From Heterodera schachtii (Eukaryota; Nematoda; Chromadorea; Rhabditida; Heteroderidae): a DNA stretch of 64,000 bases. The notes under the pieces are model-generated. The model had not been told where the DNA came from, did no database searches, and saw only the letters and a program-made list of their open reading frames with translations. A program made the position numbers and the translations under genes. The stretch lies in assembly GCA_023374025.1 (NCBI GenBank), contig SIJG01000119.1, forward strand, positions 311,490 through 375,489, read 5' to 3'. Below, piece by piece: positions 11,160-23,663 of the stretch (the stretch's first letter is position 1; each line of letters begins with the position of its first letter).

Positions 11160-13975
11160 AAAGAACTAAACATAATAATTAAAAATAAAATAAACTAAAA
11201 ACAAGTTAATAAATAATAAAACTAGAAGTGATAGATAGATATAGAATTAAATAAAAGATGAGAAAATCAAATATATATAGTTTAAAAAAATTATAGAAGA
11301 AAATTAATAGTTTTGAGAATTTGACAACAGAACAAATCTATTGAACATGAAATTAATTTGCAAAATAACTAAAAAATTAATTTAATAATAATCAAAAATA
11401 ATTTTTAAACTTTATTTAAAAGGTCAATAAAATAAATGAAGTAATACGTATTTTTTAACCATGCGATAAAAGATTATAAATATTAGATAATTCCAAATTT
11501 ATTTGAGATGCGCAAAAAGATAATTAGATATTTATATAATTTTAAATAATTACCAAATTAGAATACGTTGATATATTTTAAATAATTACCAAAACTTCTT
11601 GAAAAATTATCAATTATTACCGACGAAAGTGTGAAACAGACAGTCCATGAGATGCTATTTTTATTGGTATTTATAAAAAATTGAAGTAAATATTACTAAT
11701 TTTTAACAATACTTATTTTATAACGATATATTAATCAATTAAATTATTATAATTTAGAGGATGAATACATGAAAAATTATAAAACTTAATTCAACTTTAA
11801 AATTATTTCTAAAATGCATTTTTGCTAACAAAGTCTGTACCATTGCATTACGAGTAGCTGACAACCTTTCCTATTTTTGTCACAGAAATGATCTAACACT
11901 ACATATATGCTTAGTAAAACGTATAAATTAAAAATTAAAAATATTCACTTTATTTTTATATAAAGAAAGAAAATTTCTATTAATAACATAACTGCAATAT
12001 ATAATAAATTCGATGATCAACAAAACCAATACAATTTCGGTAATATACGTTTAAATTTACCGAAATGTATCTCTATTATATAGTCTTTATTGCATTCTTA
12101 TTGTTTTGCAAGTAATTAAAACTAAAATGATTAAACACAAATTTTTGTCTTACAAAAATAATAGATTACGAATTAGCCGGTGCATTAAATAAAGTGAATT
12201 TAATTACCAAATTGAATGATGAATTAGTAAGCATAATTAAATTTAACAATTATTTGATTAAGGTATGATTGAAAATTTGATAAATAAATTCTAAAAATTA
12301 TTTATTGTATTCGTTATACAAAAAAACGAGAACTGATATGGTAACTTTTCACATGTTAGAATAGAACATTAATTCATTTAATAATTTTTACATATTTTCG
12401 ACTCAATTTTTCCTTTCTTTTTCATAAATAAATTTTATAGTTTATCAAAAGTTTATTTAGCTTTTATTTGAACAAATATTAAGGGAATTATTAGTTGGAC
12501 AATTTTTTTTATAAATTTATATTATGTTAATTATATTGGTATTAAAAATATGTTTTTATTTAAAATTTCGTTATTAAGCTATAGTTGAATTGATGTTGCG
12601 TTATGTATCGCGAGTCAATTTTTTTGCATTGTTTCTCATAGATTGAATGTCTAACTTAAAAATAAGTAATAAAAAAAACAAATATTTAAATTTAGTTTAT
12701 TAATTAGAATATCTTAAAATTAAATTAAAGTAAAACCAAATTAAATAAAAACGTAAATTCATAATGTCAATTAAATTTAAAATTACAAACCATTTAAATG
12801 AACAAAAAAATTTTTGAAATACACTTTAAAAAAATACAAAAGTAATTTTCAATATTAAAAGAAAAATTCTACAAATAATTAATAGTAAATAGCTAGAAAT
12901 CAACCATTAAGAATTAAAATATAAAAATTATCAACTATTTTTCTACTAAAAATTAAATATGTCCTCACCGATTTGCAATACCAAAAGAAATAAATTTTTA
13001 TTTATTTGTCATCCTAAAATTTAATAATGTCTCGTTAAGCACGCAAAAACCCCAGAGCATTTACAAGTGATTAATAAAAACTGATTATGCGAAAAAAGTA
13101 TTAGTGTTTTTATAAATAATATTCAAAATAATGAATTATAAAAGAAAAAAAGCATATTAATGAATTGAATTACTTATATTATGTGCAAACCCAAAAATAT
13201 TCATTTTAACTTTGTCAAAATTGCTTGTATATGATCCAATTTGTATTAAATTTTCTTTTTTTCAATACTCATAGAATGAAAATTCTTCCAATATTTACAA
13301 TTATTTTAAAATTTTGATAATTTTTTTTCCAAATTTTTATTTTTCTGAACTGCAAAATTCGCTCTAAATTACGCAAAAAGGAGTATAGTCGTGATGATCA
13401 CAATCGAAAATTTCCCGAGACCCGAGACAGAAAGCAAAAAAAACCCCGCGTTCCAAGACTGTTTTCATTTTGAGCAATTTGGCATTTTTGCTTGCCATCC
13501 ATCATATTGGTCATTCTGATCAATGCAAATTGAATCAGCCAAATTAAAATCATTTTGGTCATTTTGATAATAACTTACCTTTTGATAGTTTCATTTTGCT
13601 CTATTTATTAATCCCGAATTCTCGGTCCCGGCCGTCTGAAATTTATCATAATTTTTTTTATTATTTTGTTTTTAAATAATTTTTTCAAAATTTATAATCT
13701 TGCTCAGCAATCTTTGCGTCTTTATTATGTATGTCGCAATGGAATAATTTTCTTCGAAAAAAATAATTTTATAAAAGATTTTTGATATTTCTATGTTTAA
13801 TGTATTCTATATCTATCACTTCTCTTTTTACAATTAAAGATTTGATAATTTGTTATTAGTTTGTTTTATGCGACCTTATAAGTTGCGTACAATATTTCAA
13901 TTATTTTTTTCCATTAAGTTATTTCATAATCTTAAAGCTTTATTAAATTCCATAATGTCAGTTATTTGTCACCTT

Positions 13976-14052
13976 TTCATTAATCCATATTCATGGCAAA
14001 AATGTTGCTAATTGTATGACCGTTGACATGGATATCGTTGCTGGTGCCTAAG
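13976..14052. other. Coding-like islet shared with the inverted-repeat region
   Basis: On the minus strand this GC-richer islet follows an acceptor-like AAAGTTTCTTAG and stays open about 21 codons (TSNDIHVNGHTISNIFAMNM). A second frame is also open. The same islet recurs in tandem copy 2 near 18085-18162. It resembles the islet at 43482-43533, which has the same TTTCTTAG|GC border and flank, so part of this duplicated segment appears to be paralogous to the 42-47 kb region. Confidence 0.25.
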
Positions 14053-14514
14053 AAACTTTACTTTATTCCTTTAATAGTACATTATTGAAATTTCGTTGTT
14101 ATTGTTCTTTTAATTTTTAAATTATGTTTTTGTTTTAAACTGTTATATTTGATCTAAATCATATTGTTATTTGTAAATTAAAATGAAAAAATTAATATTT
14201 AAAAAATAAATTAAAAAGATTAAACTATAGGTTCGGTTATTTTCCAGTTTTAATTTTTTTTTTACACCCTTAGTTCCTTTTGTTTAATCTCAAATGAATT
14301 TTTGAATTGGATAATAAAAATCTTTTTTAATTATTAATTTCAATTGTGATCGCGTGAATTAATTTTATCTACTCCCAATGACCAAAACTTACATTAAATA
14401 AATAAATTAATCGAGCAATTGTAAAAATCTTTTTTGTTGAATTAAATATTATACAGAATTTCAAATGTATGGTCCCAAATCTTATGTGAACCTACGCGCA
14501 ATAATTGTTTTCTT

Positions 14515-17500
14515 ACCAGGAAATTATTAAAAGATAAGCCAGTTTATTGCAATCATAAATAAAACAATTTAAATAATTTAAAAATCGCATAATTAAAATG
14601 ATCAATTAAAAAACCTTTTTTTTCATATTTATCCTACAAATATTAATTACTAATTGTAAGAAAAGATCCATTTTAATTCAAATCATACATGCCTTCCAAA
14701 AGGTACAAATACTGCTAACTTCAAAAAGCATTAGAATATTAAAGAAAAGTATTCAAGTAATAAAGTTTTATTTTATTAAAGCTAATTTATTTATATTTTA
14801 AAATAATCAAATTGAAAAATAAAAAAATCACCACAAAAAATACGCAAACTCAAAAAATTATAAAAGACAAACGGTTGAAAGATAAAGCATTTTATTTTAT
14901 ATATAAAAACCTAAATCAGAAATAAATATCGTTTGAAAGATATTCTATTTAAGAATTGATTTTATGTTACAATATAATTTTTTAAATCTTATCTTCAATA
15001 AAAAAGAAAAAGGTTTAAATTATTTAAAGATATTTAGCAACAAAATAATAAATAGTACAAATTACATAATTATTTACGATAAAGATTTTCATAAAATAAA
15101 ATTATTCAAATATTATGAAAATATAAGTGAAACTATTTATTTATCGAATATACGCATGGTCATGAAACGAAATAATAAGAAAATTACCAACGACCTTTCA
15201 AACAGCATGAAAGACGAGGAAAGATGAGATAACATGATAATAATTAGAAATTCGTTTGAAAGCATAAAATAAAAAGAACTAAACATAATAATTATAAATA
15301 AAAAAAACTAATGACAAATTAATAAATAATAAAACTAGAAGTGATAGATAGATATAGAATTAAATAAAAGATGAGAAAATCAAATATATATAGTTTAAAA
15401 AAATTATAGAAGAAAATTAATAGTTTTGAGAATTTGACAACAGAACAAATCTATTGAACATGAAATTAATTTGCAAAATAACTAAAAAATTAATTTAATA
15501 ATAATCAAAAATAATTTTTAAACTTTATTTAAAAGGTCAATAAAATAAATGAAGTAATACGTATTTTTTTAACCATGCGATAAAAGATTATAAATATTAG
15601 ATAATTCCAAATTTATTTGAGATGCGCAAAAAGATAATTAGATATTTTATATAATTTTAAATAATTACCAAATTAGAATACGTTGATATATTTTAAATAA
15701 TTACCAAAACTTCTTGAAAAATTATCAATTATTACCGACGAAAGTGTGAAACAGACAGTCCATGAGATGCTATTTTTATTGGTATTTATAAAAAATTGAA
15801 GTAAATATTACTAATTTTTAACAATACTTATTTTATAACGATATATTAATCAATTAAATTATTATAATTTAGAGGATGAATACATGAAAAATTATAAAAC
15901 TTAATTCAACTTTAAAATTATTTCTAAAATGCATTTTTGCTAACAAAGTCTGTACCATTGCATTACGAGTAGCTGACAACCTTTCCTATTTTTGTCACAG
16001 AAATGATCTAACACTACATATATGCTTAGTAAAACGTATAAATTAAAAATTAAAAATATTCACTTTATTTTTATATAAAGAAAGAAAATTTCTATTAATA
16101 ACATAACTGCAATATATAATAAATTCGATGATCAACAAAACCAATACAATTTCGGTAATATACGTTTAAATTTACCGAAATGTATCTCTATTATATAGTC
16201 TTTATTGCATTCTTATTGTTTTGCAAGTAATTAAACTAAAATGATTAAACACAAATTTTTGTCTTACAAAAATAATAGATTACGAATTAGCCGGTGCATT
16301 AAATAAAGTGAATTTAATTACCAAATTGAATGATGAATTAGTAAGCATAATTAAATTTAACAATTATTTGATTAAGGTATGATTGAAAATTTGATAAATA
16401 AATTCTAAAAATTATTTATTGTATTCGTTATACAAAAAAACGAGAACTGATATGGTAACTTTTCACATGTTAGAATAGAACATTAATTCATTTAATAATT
16501 TTTACATATTTCGACTCAATTTTTCCTTTCTTTTTCATAAATAAATTTTATAGTTTATCAAAAGTTTATTTAGCTTTTATTTGAACAAATATTAAGGGAA
16601 TTATTAGTTGGACAATTTTTTTTATAAATTTATATTATGTTAATTATATTGGTATTAAAAATATGTTTTATTTAAAATTTCGTTATTAAGCTATAGTTGA
16701 ATTGATGTTGCGTTATGTATCGCGAGTCAATTTTTTTGCATTGTTTCTCATAGATTGAATGTCTAACTTAAAAATAAGTAATAAAAAAAACAAATATTTA
16801 AATTTAGTTTATTAATTAGAATATCTTAAAATTAAATTAAAGTAAAACCAAATTAAATAAAAACGTAAATTCATAATGTCAATTAAATTTAAAATTACAA
16901 ACCATTTAAATGAACAAAAAATTTTTGAAATACACTTTAAAAAAATACAAAAGTAATTTTCAATATTAAAAGAAAAATTCTACAAATAATTAATAGTAAA
17001 TAGCTAGAAATCAACCATTAAGAATTAAATATAAAAATTATCAACTATTTTTCTACTAAAAATTAAATATGTCCTCACCGATTTGCAATACCAAAAGAAA
17101 TAAATTTTTATTTATTTGTCATCCTAAAATTTAATAATGTCTCGTTAAGCACGCAAAAACCCCAGAGCATTTACAAGTGATTAATAAAAACTGATTATGC
17201 GAAAAAAGTATTAGTGTTTTTATAAATAATATTCAAATAATGAATTATAAAAGAAAAAAAGCATATTAATGAATTGAATTACTTATATTATGTGCAAACC
17301 CAAAAATATTCATTTTAACTTTGTCAAAATTGCTTGTATATGATCCAATTTGTATTAAATTTTTCTTTTTTTCAATACTCATAGAATGAAAATTCTTCCA
17401 ATATTTACAATTATTTTAAAATTTTGATAATTTTTTTTCCAAATTTTTATTTTTCTGAACTGCAAAATTCGCTCTAAATTACGCAAAAAGGAGTATAGTC

Positions 17501-18625
17501 GTGATGATCACAATCGAAAATTTCCCGAGACCCGAGACAGAAAGCAAAAAAACCCCGCGTTCCAAGACTGTTTTCATTTTGAGCAATTTGGCATTTTTGC
17601 TTGCCATCCATCATATTGGTCATTCTGATCAATGCAAATTGAATCAGCCAAATTAAAATCATTTTGGTCATTTTGATAATAACTTACCTTTTGATAGTTT
17701 CATTTTGCTCTATTTATTAATCCCGAATTCTCGGTCCCGGCCGTCTGAAATTTATCATAATTTTTTTTATTATTTTGTTTTTAAATAATTTTTTCAAAAT
17801 TTATAATCTTGCTCAGCAATCTTTGCGTCTTTATTATGTATGTCGCAATGGAATAATTTTCTTCGAAAAAAATAATTTTATAAAAGATTTTTGATATTTC
17901 TATGTTTAATGTATTTCTATATCTATCACTTCTCTTTTTACAATTAAAGATTTGATAATTTGTTATTAGTTTGTTTTATGCGACCTATAAGTTGCGTACA
18001 ATATTTCAATTATTTTTTTCCATTAAGTTATTTCATAATCTTAAAGCTTTATTAAATTCCATAATGTCAGTTATTTGTCACCTTTTCATTAATCCATATT
18101 CATGGCAAAAATGTTGCTAATTGTATGACCGTTGACATGGATATCGTTGCTGGTGCCTAAGAAACTTTACTTTATTCCTTTAATAGTACATTATTGAAAT
18201 TTCGTTGTTATTGTTCTTTTAATTTTTAAATTATGTTTTTGTTTTAAACTGTTATATTTGATCTAAATCATATTGTTATTTGTAAATTAAAATGAAAAAA
18301 TTAATATTTAAAAAATAAATTAAAAAGATTAAACTATAGGTTCGGTTATTTTCCAGTTTTAATTTTTTTTTTACACCCTTAGTTCCTTTTGTTTAATCTC
18401 AAATGAATTTTTGAATTGGATAATAAAAATCTTTTTTAATTATTAATTTCAATTGTGATCGCGTGAATTAATTTTATCTACTCCCAATGACCAAAACTTA
18501 CATTAAATAAATAAATTAATCGAGCAATTGTAAAAATCTTTTTTGTGAATTAAATATTATACAGAATTTCAAATGTATGGTCCACAAATCTTATGTGAAA
18601 CCTACGCGCAATAATTGTTTTCTTA
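14515..18625 (+). repeat. 4.1-kb tandem duplication, copy 2
   Basis: Second copy of 10403-14514, joined to it directly. It ends at AATAATTGTTTTCTTA, after which unrelated AT-rich sequence follows. The near-perfect identity means either a recent duplication or two haplotypes collapsed side by side in the assembly; the sequence alone cannot decide. The minus-strand frame at 17474-17671 lies in the GC-richer patch and is not open in copy 1 in the same form. Confidence 0.95.
14964..15227 (+). CDS. Hypothetical small protein, 87 residues
   Basis: This frame coincides with the only tract that differs strongly between the two tandem copies. It starts at ATG 14964; the frame is open a further eight codons upstream with no better start. 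The product would be rich in Asn, Lys and Ile with a charged C-terminus (MKRNNKKITNDLSNSMKDEE). No signal peptide, membrane segment or known domain is seen. Compared with copy 1, about 17 codons differ over the colinear part, all without length change and several of them silent, which is what a coding sequence would show. The composition is AT-driven, so a chance frame remains possible. It may also be one exon of a longer gene. Confidence 0.35.
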   Translation: MLQYNFLNLIFNKKEKGLNYLKIFSNKIINSTNYIIIYDKDFHKIKLFKYYENISETIYLSNIRMVMKRNNKKITNDLSNSMKDEER

Positions 18626-18684
18626 TATTTAGTAAATAAATATTTTCACTTAATATTTTATATTCTTTTAATTTTTTTTTTCAT

Positions 18685-18838
18685 AATTCGAATTTTTTAT
18701 TTATATGTCTCAGGAGTTCCTAGTGTGATTTGCAATCGTCTCTTATCACACCACATCATCTGTTCAGAGTTTTCTTACATTTAATTAGTGTGGTTTTAAT
18801 TAGTTTGTAAATTTATAATTATTCTTATATTTCCTACT
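18685..18838 (+). repeat. Dispersed 150-bp repeat, copy 1
   Basis: Recurs at 49260-49409 in the same orientation at about 95% identity. The core is TATGTCTCAGGAGTTCCTAG, then TTGCAATCGTCTCT, CACACCACATCATCTG and TTTAATTAGTGTGGTTTT. On the minus strand a 20-codon frame starts ATG ATG TGG directly after an acceptor-like TCTGAACAG. Its codon changes between copies are K/E, I/I (silent) and G/A. No terminal repeats or pol III boxes were found. The nature is unknown. Confidence 0.7.
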
Positions 18839-19274
18839 GTTTTAAGCCTGTCTGTTAAATTTTAAATAGAAATTTCTTCAAAAATTACTCATTTTTTCCT
18901 GTTTCATTATTATTATATTTTTAAAGATATTGTTTTTGAATGATTTGGGTTTTGGCTTTTAAATATTATATTGATATATGAATTTTTATCTCATTTCCAG
19001 TATTTCTTTTAGTTAACCTCTTTTGCTATAATAATTTTTTATTAAAATATTTATTAATTGTTTATTAATGTAAAACCTTATATATAATTTTACTTTTTTG
19101 CATTTTTTCTTGTGAAGTTCACGGCGTGTTTCAACTCAGCTAGGAATGACGTATTTGTTCTCTTTTACATTACGAAATTAATAGTGCACATTTCTAAAAT
19201 TCATAACGTTAATAATCTTTATTTTATTAATTTATTATTTTCAAATATTTATGCTCAATTTCGTTAGTTATTGC

Positions 19275-19876
19275 TAGGGTTAAATTATATGGACTAAAAA
19301 CGCCAAATATGGACATAAAATATGGACTAAAAAAGCCCGAAATATGGACTAAAAACCTCAAAATGGCCAAATATGGACCAAAATATGAACTAAAAAATGC
19401 CAAAATATATCTTTTAAACCATAAAAAATTCCGAAAATGTATTTATATTCAATATTTGTTAAAAACAGCCAAAAATGGGTTTAACATTTAAAAAATGCCG
19501 ATTTTTATTAAATTCTAGCTTCACAATTGCGAAATTTCGAAAAAATTCTTTTTTTTTTTTGGGGGGGTGTATTTTTAAAAACTTACAAAAAAGTCGATCT
19601 TTAGGGGTGTATTTTTTGCTTTTTTGCATTTTTCTTATGAAAATTTGCCAAAAATGGCCAAAATATGGAGTAAAAACGCAAAAATGGCGAAATATGGATT
19701 TATTCCAAACCCCCAAAATATGGATTTATATGGACTAAAAACCTTCACTGGATTTATATGGACTAAAAACCTTCACCAAATCAAAAAATTTTAACGCAGA
19801 AATGCTATTTTTGAGCCCCTTTCTTCATAGCATATGAGCAGAAAAAATATGTTAATCCATATAATTTATAATCCTA
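19275..19876. mobile_element. hAT-type MITE with internal ATATGGACT repeats (602 bp)
   Basis: Flanked by a perfect 8-bp target duplication GTTATTGC (19267-19274 and 19877-19884). The ends match as inverted repeats: TAGGGTTAAATTATATGGAC on the left and, reading inward from the right, TAGGATTATAAATTATATGG. An 8-bp duplication and TAGGG-type ends are hallmarks of the hAT superfamily. The interior repeats AAATATGGACTAAAAA with variations on both sides of a 200-bp core. There is no transposase, so it depends on a helper. The overlapping frames at 19309-19738 on both strands are not genes. Confidence 0.8.
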
Positions 19877-19900
19877 GTTATTGCTTTCATTTTAATAGTA

Positions 19901-20747
19901 TTGGGTTGATGAAAAAGTTCTGACCCTTTAAGCACTTCAACATTAAACAATTTTTTATTTCACAAAAAAACAAATGTTCAATCAATGATGTACTCACCAT
20001 TTTGATCAATGATCCTCCCCCATCGTTCGGGCAACATTTCAATCCCTTTTTTATAAAACTGATCATTTTTTGATCCAAAAAAGTCATCCAATGCATTTTC
20101 GACCTCGTTTTGATCAGCAAATTCTTTCCCTCTCAAGAAGTGTTTCATAGATCGAAACAGATAGTAGTCACACGGGCTGATGTCTGGGCTGTATGGTGGA
20201 TGAGGAAGAACCGCCCATCGAAGTTGCTCAATTTTTTGTTGCGTTGAGAACGCAACGTGTGGGCGTGCGTTGTCATGGAGAAGGAGCACGCCGCCGCGGA
20301 ATTTTGCAGAAAATGGAGGACGGCGAATTTGGTCATGAACCCGCTGCAGTTGTTGCTGGTAGATGTCGGCGTTGATGGTTTGCCCAGCCGGAACAAGTTC
20401 ATAGCGGACCAACCCTGATGAACACCACCAGACGCACAGCAATACCTTCGGTGCATGTTGAAGACGCCTGGGGGTCGGCTCGCCCAATTCGTTTGGCTTC
20501 AGCCATTGTTTTTGTGCCGTTTTGTTGTTGAGATAAACCCACTTCTCATCACACGTGATCAGCTGGGAAAGCTGCATTCCAGCACTCAAACGGGCGAGAT
20601 ACAACAAAAGCAAATGGCCAAAAGATGGCCAACCGTCCGCTGATTCATCCCAATTGCCTGCCTCCCTTTTTCAATCTCTTTAGAATTAAATATCATTTTT
20701 TGCATAATTTGTTTTTTCAGAGGGTCAGAACTTTTTCATCAACCCAA
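19901..20747 (-). mobile_element. Internally deleted mariner element (847 bp)
   Basis: Terminal inverted repeats of at least 27 bp (TTGGGTTGATGAAAAAGTTC followed by TGACCCT at both ends) sit between TA dinucleotides at 19899-19900 and 20748-20749, the target duplication of Tc1/mariner elements. Full mariners are about 1.3 kb; this one lacks roughly 0.4 kb of the 5' part of the transposase gene. It lies 24 bp from the hAT-type MITE. The termini look intact, so it could still be moved by a related transposase. Confidence 0.95.
19978..20613 (-). pseudogene. Mariner transposase, N-terminally deleted
   Basis: The C-terminal catalytic domain of a mariner transposase, about 210 residues against a usual 345. 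The catalytic triad is visible: D in TCDEKW, D in LLHDNARPH and D in YSPDISPCDYYLF, with 34 residues between the last two, the D34D signature of mariner. The 5' limit given is just the first in-frame TTG; there is no credible ATG. Upstream, near 20621-20705 on the same strand but in another frame, lies a remnant of the N-terminal part (GMNQRTVGHLLA), so the DNA-binding domain was lost by internal deletion. The protein cannot be functional. Confidence 0.9.
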
Positions 20748-20749
20748 TA

Positions 20750-23650
20750 AATTAAATTAAATATTGACATTGTTTCCTTTTCAGTCCCCTTATAATTTCC
20801 AATTTTTATTTTATGCGCTTATTACGGATTTTGAGTGTTTAATTCCTTTAATTTAAAATATTTACTTTTTTCGGTATTATTTTTTAAAATAAACAGCGTT
20901 TTCTTTTTGTAGATAATTTGTATGGGTTTTGAAATAATGACTTTTTAGGTACATTTATTTATGTTATATTATATATGTTTTTTAGTTTTTTGAATTTTTT
21001 CCCGCGGTAATAGATTTTGTATGTTGGTAGTAAATAAATAAGCGAATTATTTATCATTTAAAATTTTACAATTATAAATTGTTGTCATACAAATGTTCGT
21101 GTTTAAGGGATGATAAATTTTTATAAGAGAGTATCCAGGTTAATATATTACAGATTTTATTGATAACATAAATAAAATGATACTTATATACATTTTTAAA
21201 CAATGACCTAATTTTTACTTTTGTCAAAAATTTAAAAGATCTATTTTATATATTATATTTATATTTATTAACGAAATTTTAAATTAATATCAAATTTTAT
21301 TATTTTTAGGAATTTATGTTTGATGTCGAAAATAAATTTATTTTTTATTATTTGTACATTTACTTTAAATTTAAAATCAATTTAACATTATAAAATTAAA
21401 TCTATTTATTAAAGATTTAAATAATTATAATTGTAGTTTATAATTTTTTTAAACTTATTATGTAAAACGCATAATTATATTATTTATTTATTTGCATAAT
21501 TATTTAATTATTTATTAATAGTAAATATGCTTAATACAATAAACAAAATATATTGCATAAGTTTGATTTTTCAAATATTAGATTTTAATTAAGTTTTCTA
21601 AAGTTGCTTTTAAATAATTCGAGGCCTTTTCTTTTCTGATGTCCTCAAAAAATGGTGTGCTCAATTTCAAGAATTAAATTAATTTTTTAAATAATTTTTA
21701 TTAATTTTAAAATAAACGTAAAGAACATTAAATTCCACATATTCATTTTACAAATTTCTTCACATCTTTTAAAATTTTTCCACATTAATACAAGATAAGA
21801 AGTGTCAAAAGAAATTAAATAAATTTATTGATTTATAATTGTATACTTTTTTAGAAATGATTAAAATTCATATATTTCTTTTAATCTCATACCTTCATTC
21901 AGAACTCGTTAGTTTGGTTGTATTTTGTTTCTATCCTTTTTTAATAGAAGCATTCAGCCATAATAAATAAATATGAATTCGTTATTTATATGGTTATTTC
22001 ATCATTAATAATATATAAATGCAACTAAAAATATTAATGTGATTTTATTAAAGTAATAATAAGTTTGTCTGGGATTCTGTTTTAAATCATGAAGTTTTTT
22101 TAAACTTGAATTTCCATTCTTCCCTCACTTCCAGCCCGCCATATAGAATCTTGCGCTCAAGTAAAGCCGCTGCTAATTTTGTTATAAATGTTGCAGAGAT
22201 TTCGGAATAAATTATTTATATTCCAAGTATTATGCCTTAAATTGGTATAAATTTTTTGATAAATGTTAAATAGATAATATTATTTCCTTTTATTGATTAC
22301 TAAATATTCTTTTAGCAAAATTAAAACGTTAACTGATGAAATTTTGTATTAATTGACCCATTATTATTTCTAATTTTTGTTTTCTTAACAAATAAATAAT
22401 CAACTGATTTTTTTTGTCGATATTTCTCATGATTTTCAATTGTTTTAAATAAATTTGTTAAATATCTTACATTAAAATATAAATTTAAAATAAATTAAAA
22501 TGTTTATTTATTATTAGCTTATTCAATTTTGGTCATTTTTAAAATTTTCTGTTCTTAAATTTGTACTAATTGAAACCTAATTTAATGGGTAAATTCTTTA
22601 ACATTATGATTTAACAATTTTTTTAAATAAGCATATTCCTCACTCTTCAGCATAATTAAAAATATCACTTTAATAGTCATTGTTATTTACTTTATTTACT
22701 CTAAATATTGTATAAAGCTTGAATTTTATTTTTATATAATGAATTGCATAAGAGTTCTGTGATAATATTGATACCAAGTGGTTGTTTTCTAAATTATAAA
22801 AAAAGCTTTTATTCTTTTAAAACAAATAATGCTAATCTTTTATTATTTTATTTAATAAATAATCAAGTAAGTTAAATTTCAAAAATTTGTTATTTAAACC
22901 TTTATTTAAAAATTATACTGATGTTGCAAGCATTATTTTTACAACTTCCCATAGAATGCATATTGCCACAATTCCTAAATTTAGATCAAAATATTTACGT
23001 ATAAACATAAATTGCAATTTATTTACAAATCGCTGAAATAAAATTGTGAATTATTGTTTCTATTTAAGACATTGAGGTGTTCGGAAATTTTTGTCATTTG
23101 TCGTCATCATGTTAACAAATTATTTTTTGGGAATATTTAAAAATGAAAATTTTAATAATTGTAAATTGAAAAAATATTTAAGGATTTATTGATATAATAT
23201 ATTATTTTTATTTATGTAACTTTTCCCCTCGGCTAATTTCTATTAAATTTGAATTATTAATTTTATTGTTTTTAATATTTTTTGGAAAAGGCAAATTATT
23301 TCATTCTATTTTATTCATTACAAACGCATATTCTAGTGGAGAAAAGTTGTTAGGGTCCAGGGAAACTATTTTGTTGAGTGATATTGTAAAAAGATAAAAA
23401 GAAGTAACTTTATTAAGACTTCGCAATTTTTGGCAAACAAAGTAAAATTCAATGTTAAAAAGTAAAACACAAATTATACTATATAAAAGAAAAAGTAAAA
23501 TAAAGAAATTTATTGAAAAAACCTAATGAATTCAGCAAAATAGGCATTGTTGAAGGTTTGAACAATCGAGTTTTCAAAGTAAAAAATACACCCCTAATGA
23601 TTGGCTTATGGTAACTTTAATTTAAATAACATTACTTACTTTTTGTTTTT
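20750..23650. other. AT-rich stretch, no confirmed gene
   Basis: No recognisable gene or element. The only notable patch is the GC-richer islet at 22097-22225, listed separately. The rest is low-complexity A/T sequence with short homopolymers. Confidence 0.5.
22097..22225. other. Coding-like islet, strand unresolved
   Basis: On the minus strand a frame of about 42 codons runs through the islet (segment ATFITKLAAALLERKILYGG) with a good donor inside it (CTGGAA|GTGAGG). On the plus strand a classic acceptor (CCTCACTTCCAG, ending at 22134) is followed by 24 open codons to a stop. The same bases make the donor of one strand and the acceptor of the other, so sequence alone cannot choose. No family is recognised. 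Confidence 0.25.
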
Positions 23651-23663
23651 TTATCTTAATTAA

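Larger units (their letters stand above)
10403..14514 (+). repeat. 4.1-kb tandem duplication, copy 1
   Basis: Runs from ACCAGGAAATTATTAAAAGA to CGCAATAATTGTTTTCTT and is followed immediately by a second copy starting with the same bases at 14515 (offset 4112). The copies match over nearly all their length. Differences are mostly 1-nt homopolymer indels, except for the divergent tract at about 10890-11130. A GC-richer patch at 13381-13640 (CCCGAGACCCGAGAC near its start, ATTCTCGGTCCCGG near its end) may be an embedded small element, but no clean termini were found. Confidence 0.95.

Noticed and set aside
19459..19738. Overlapping plus and minus frames within the ATATGGACT repeats
   Set aside because: Both arise from the minisatellite body of a MITE with clear ends and target duplication.
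20145..20643. Three frames overlapping the mariner transposase in other phases or strands
   Set aside because: Shadows of the catalytic-domain frame, which carries the D34D signature.
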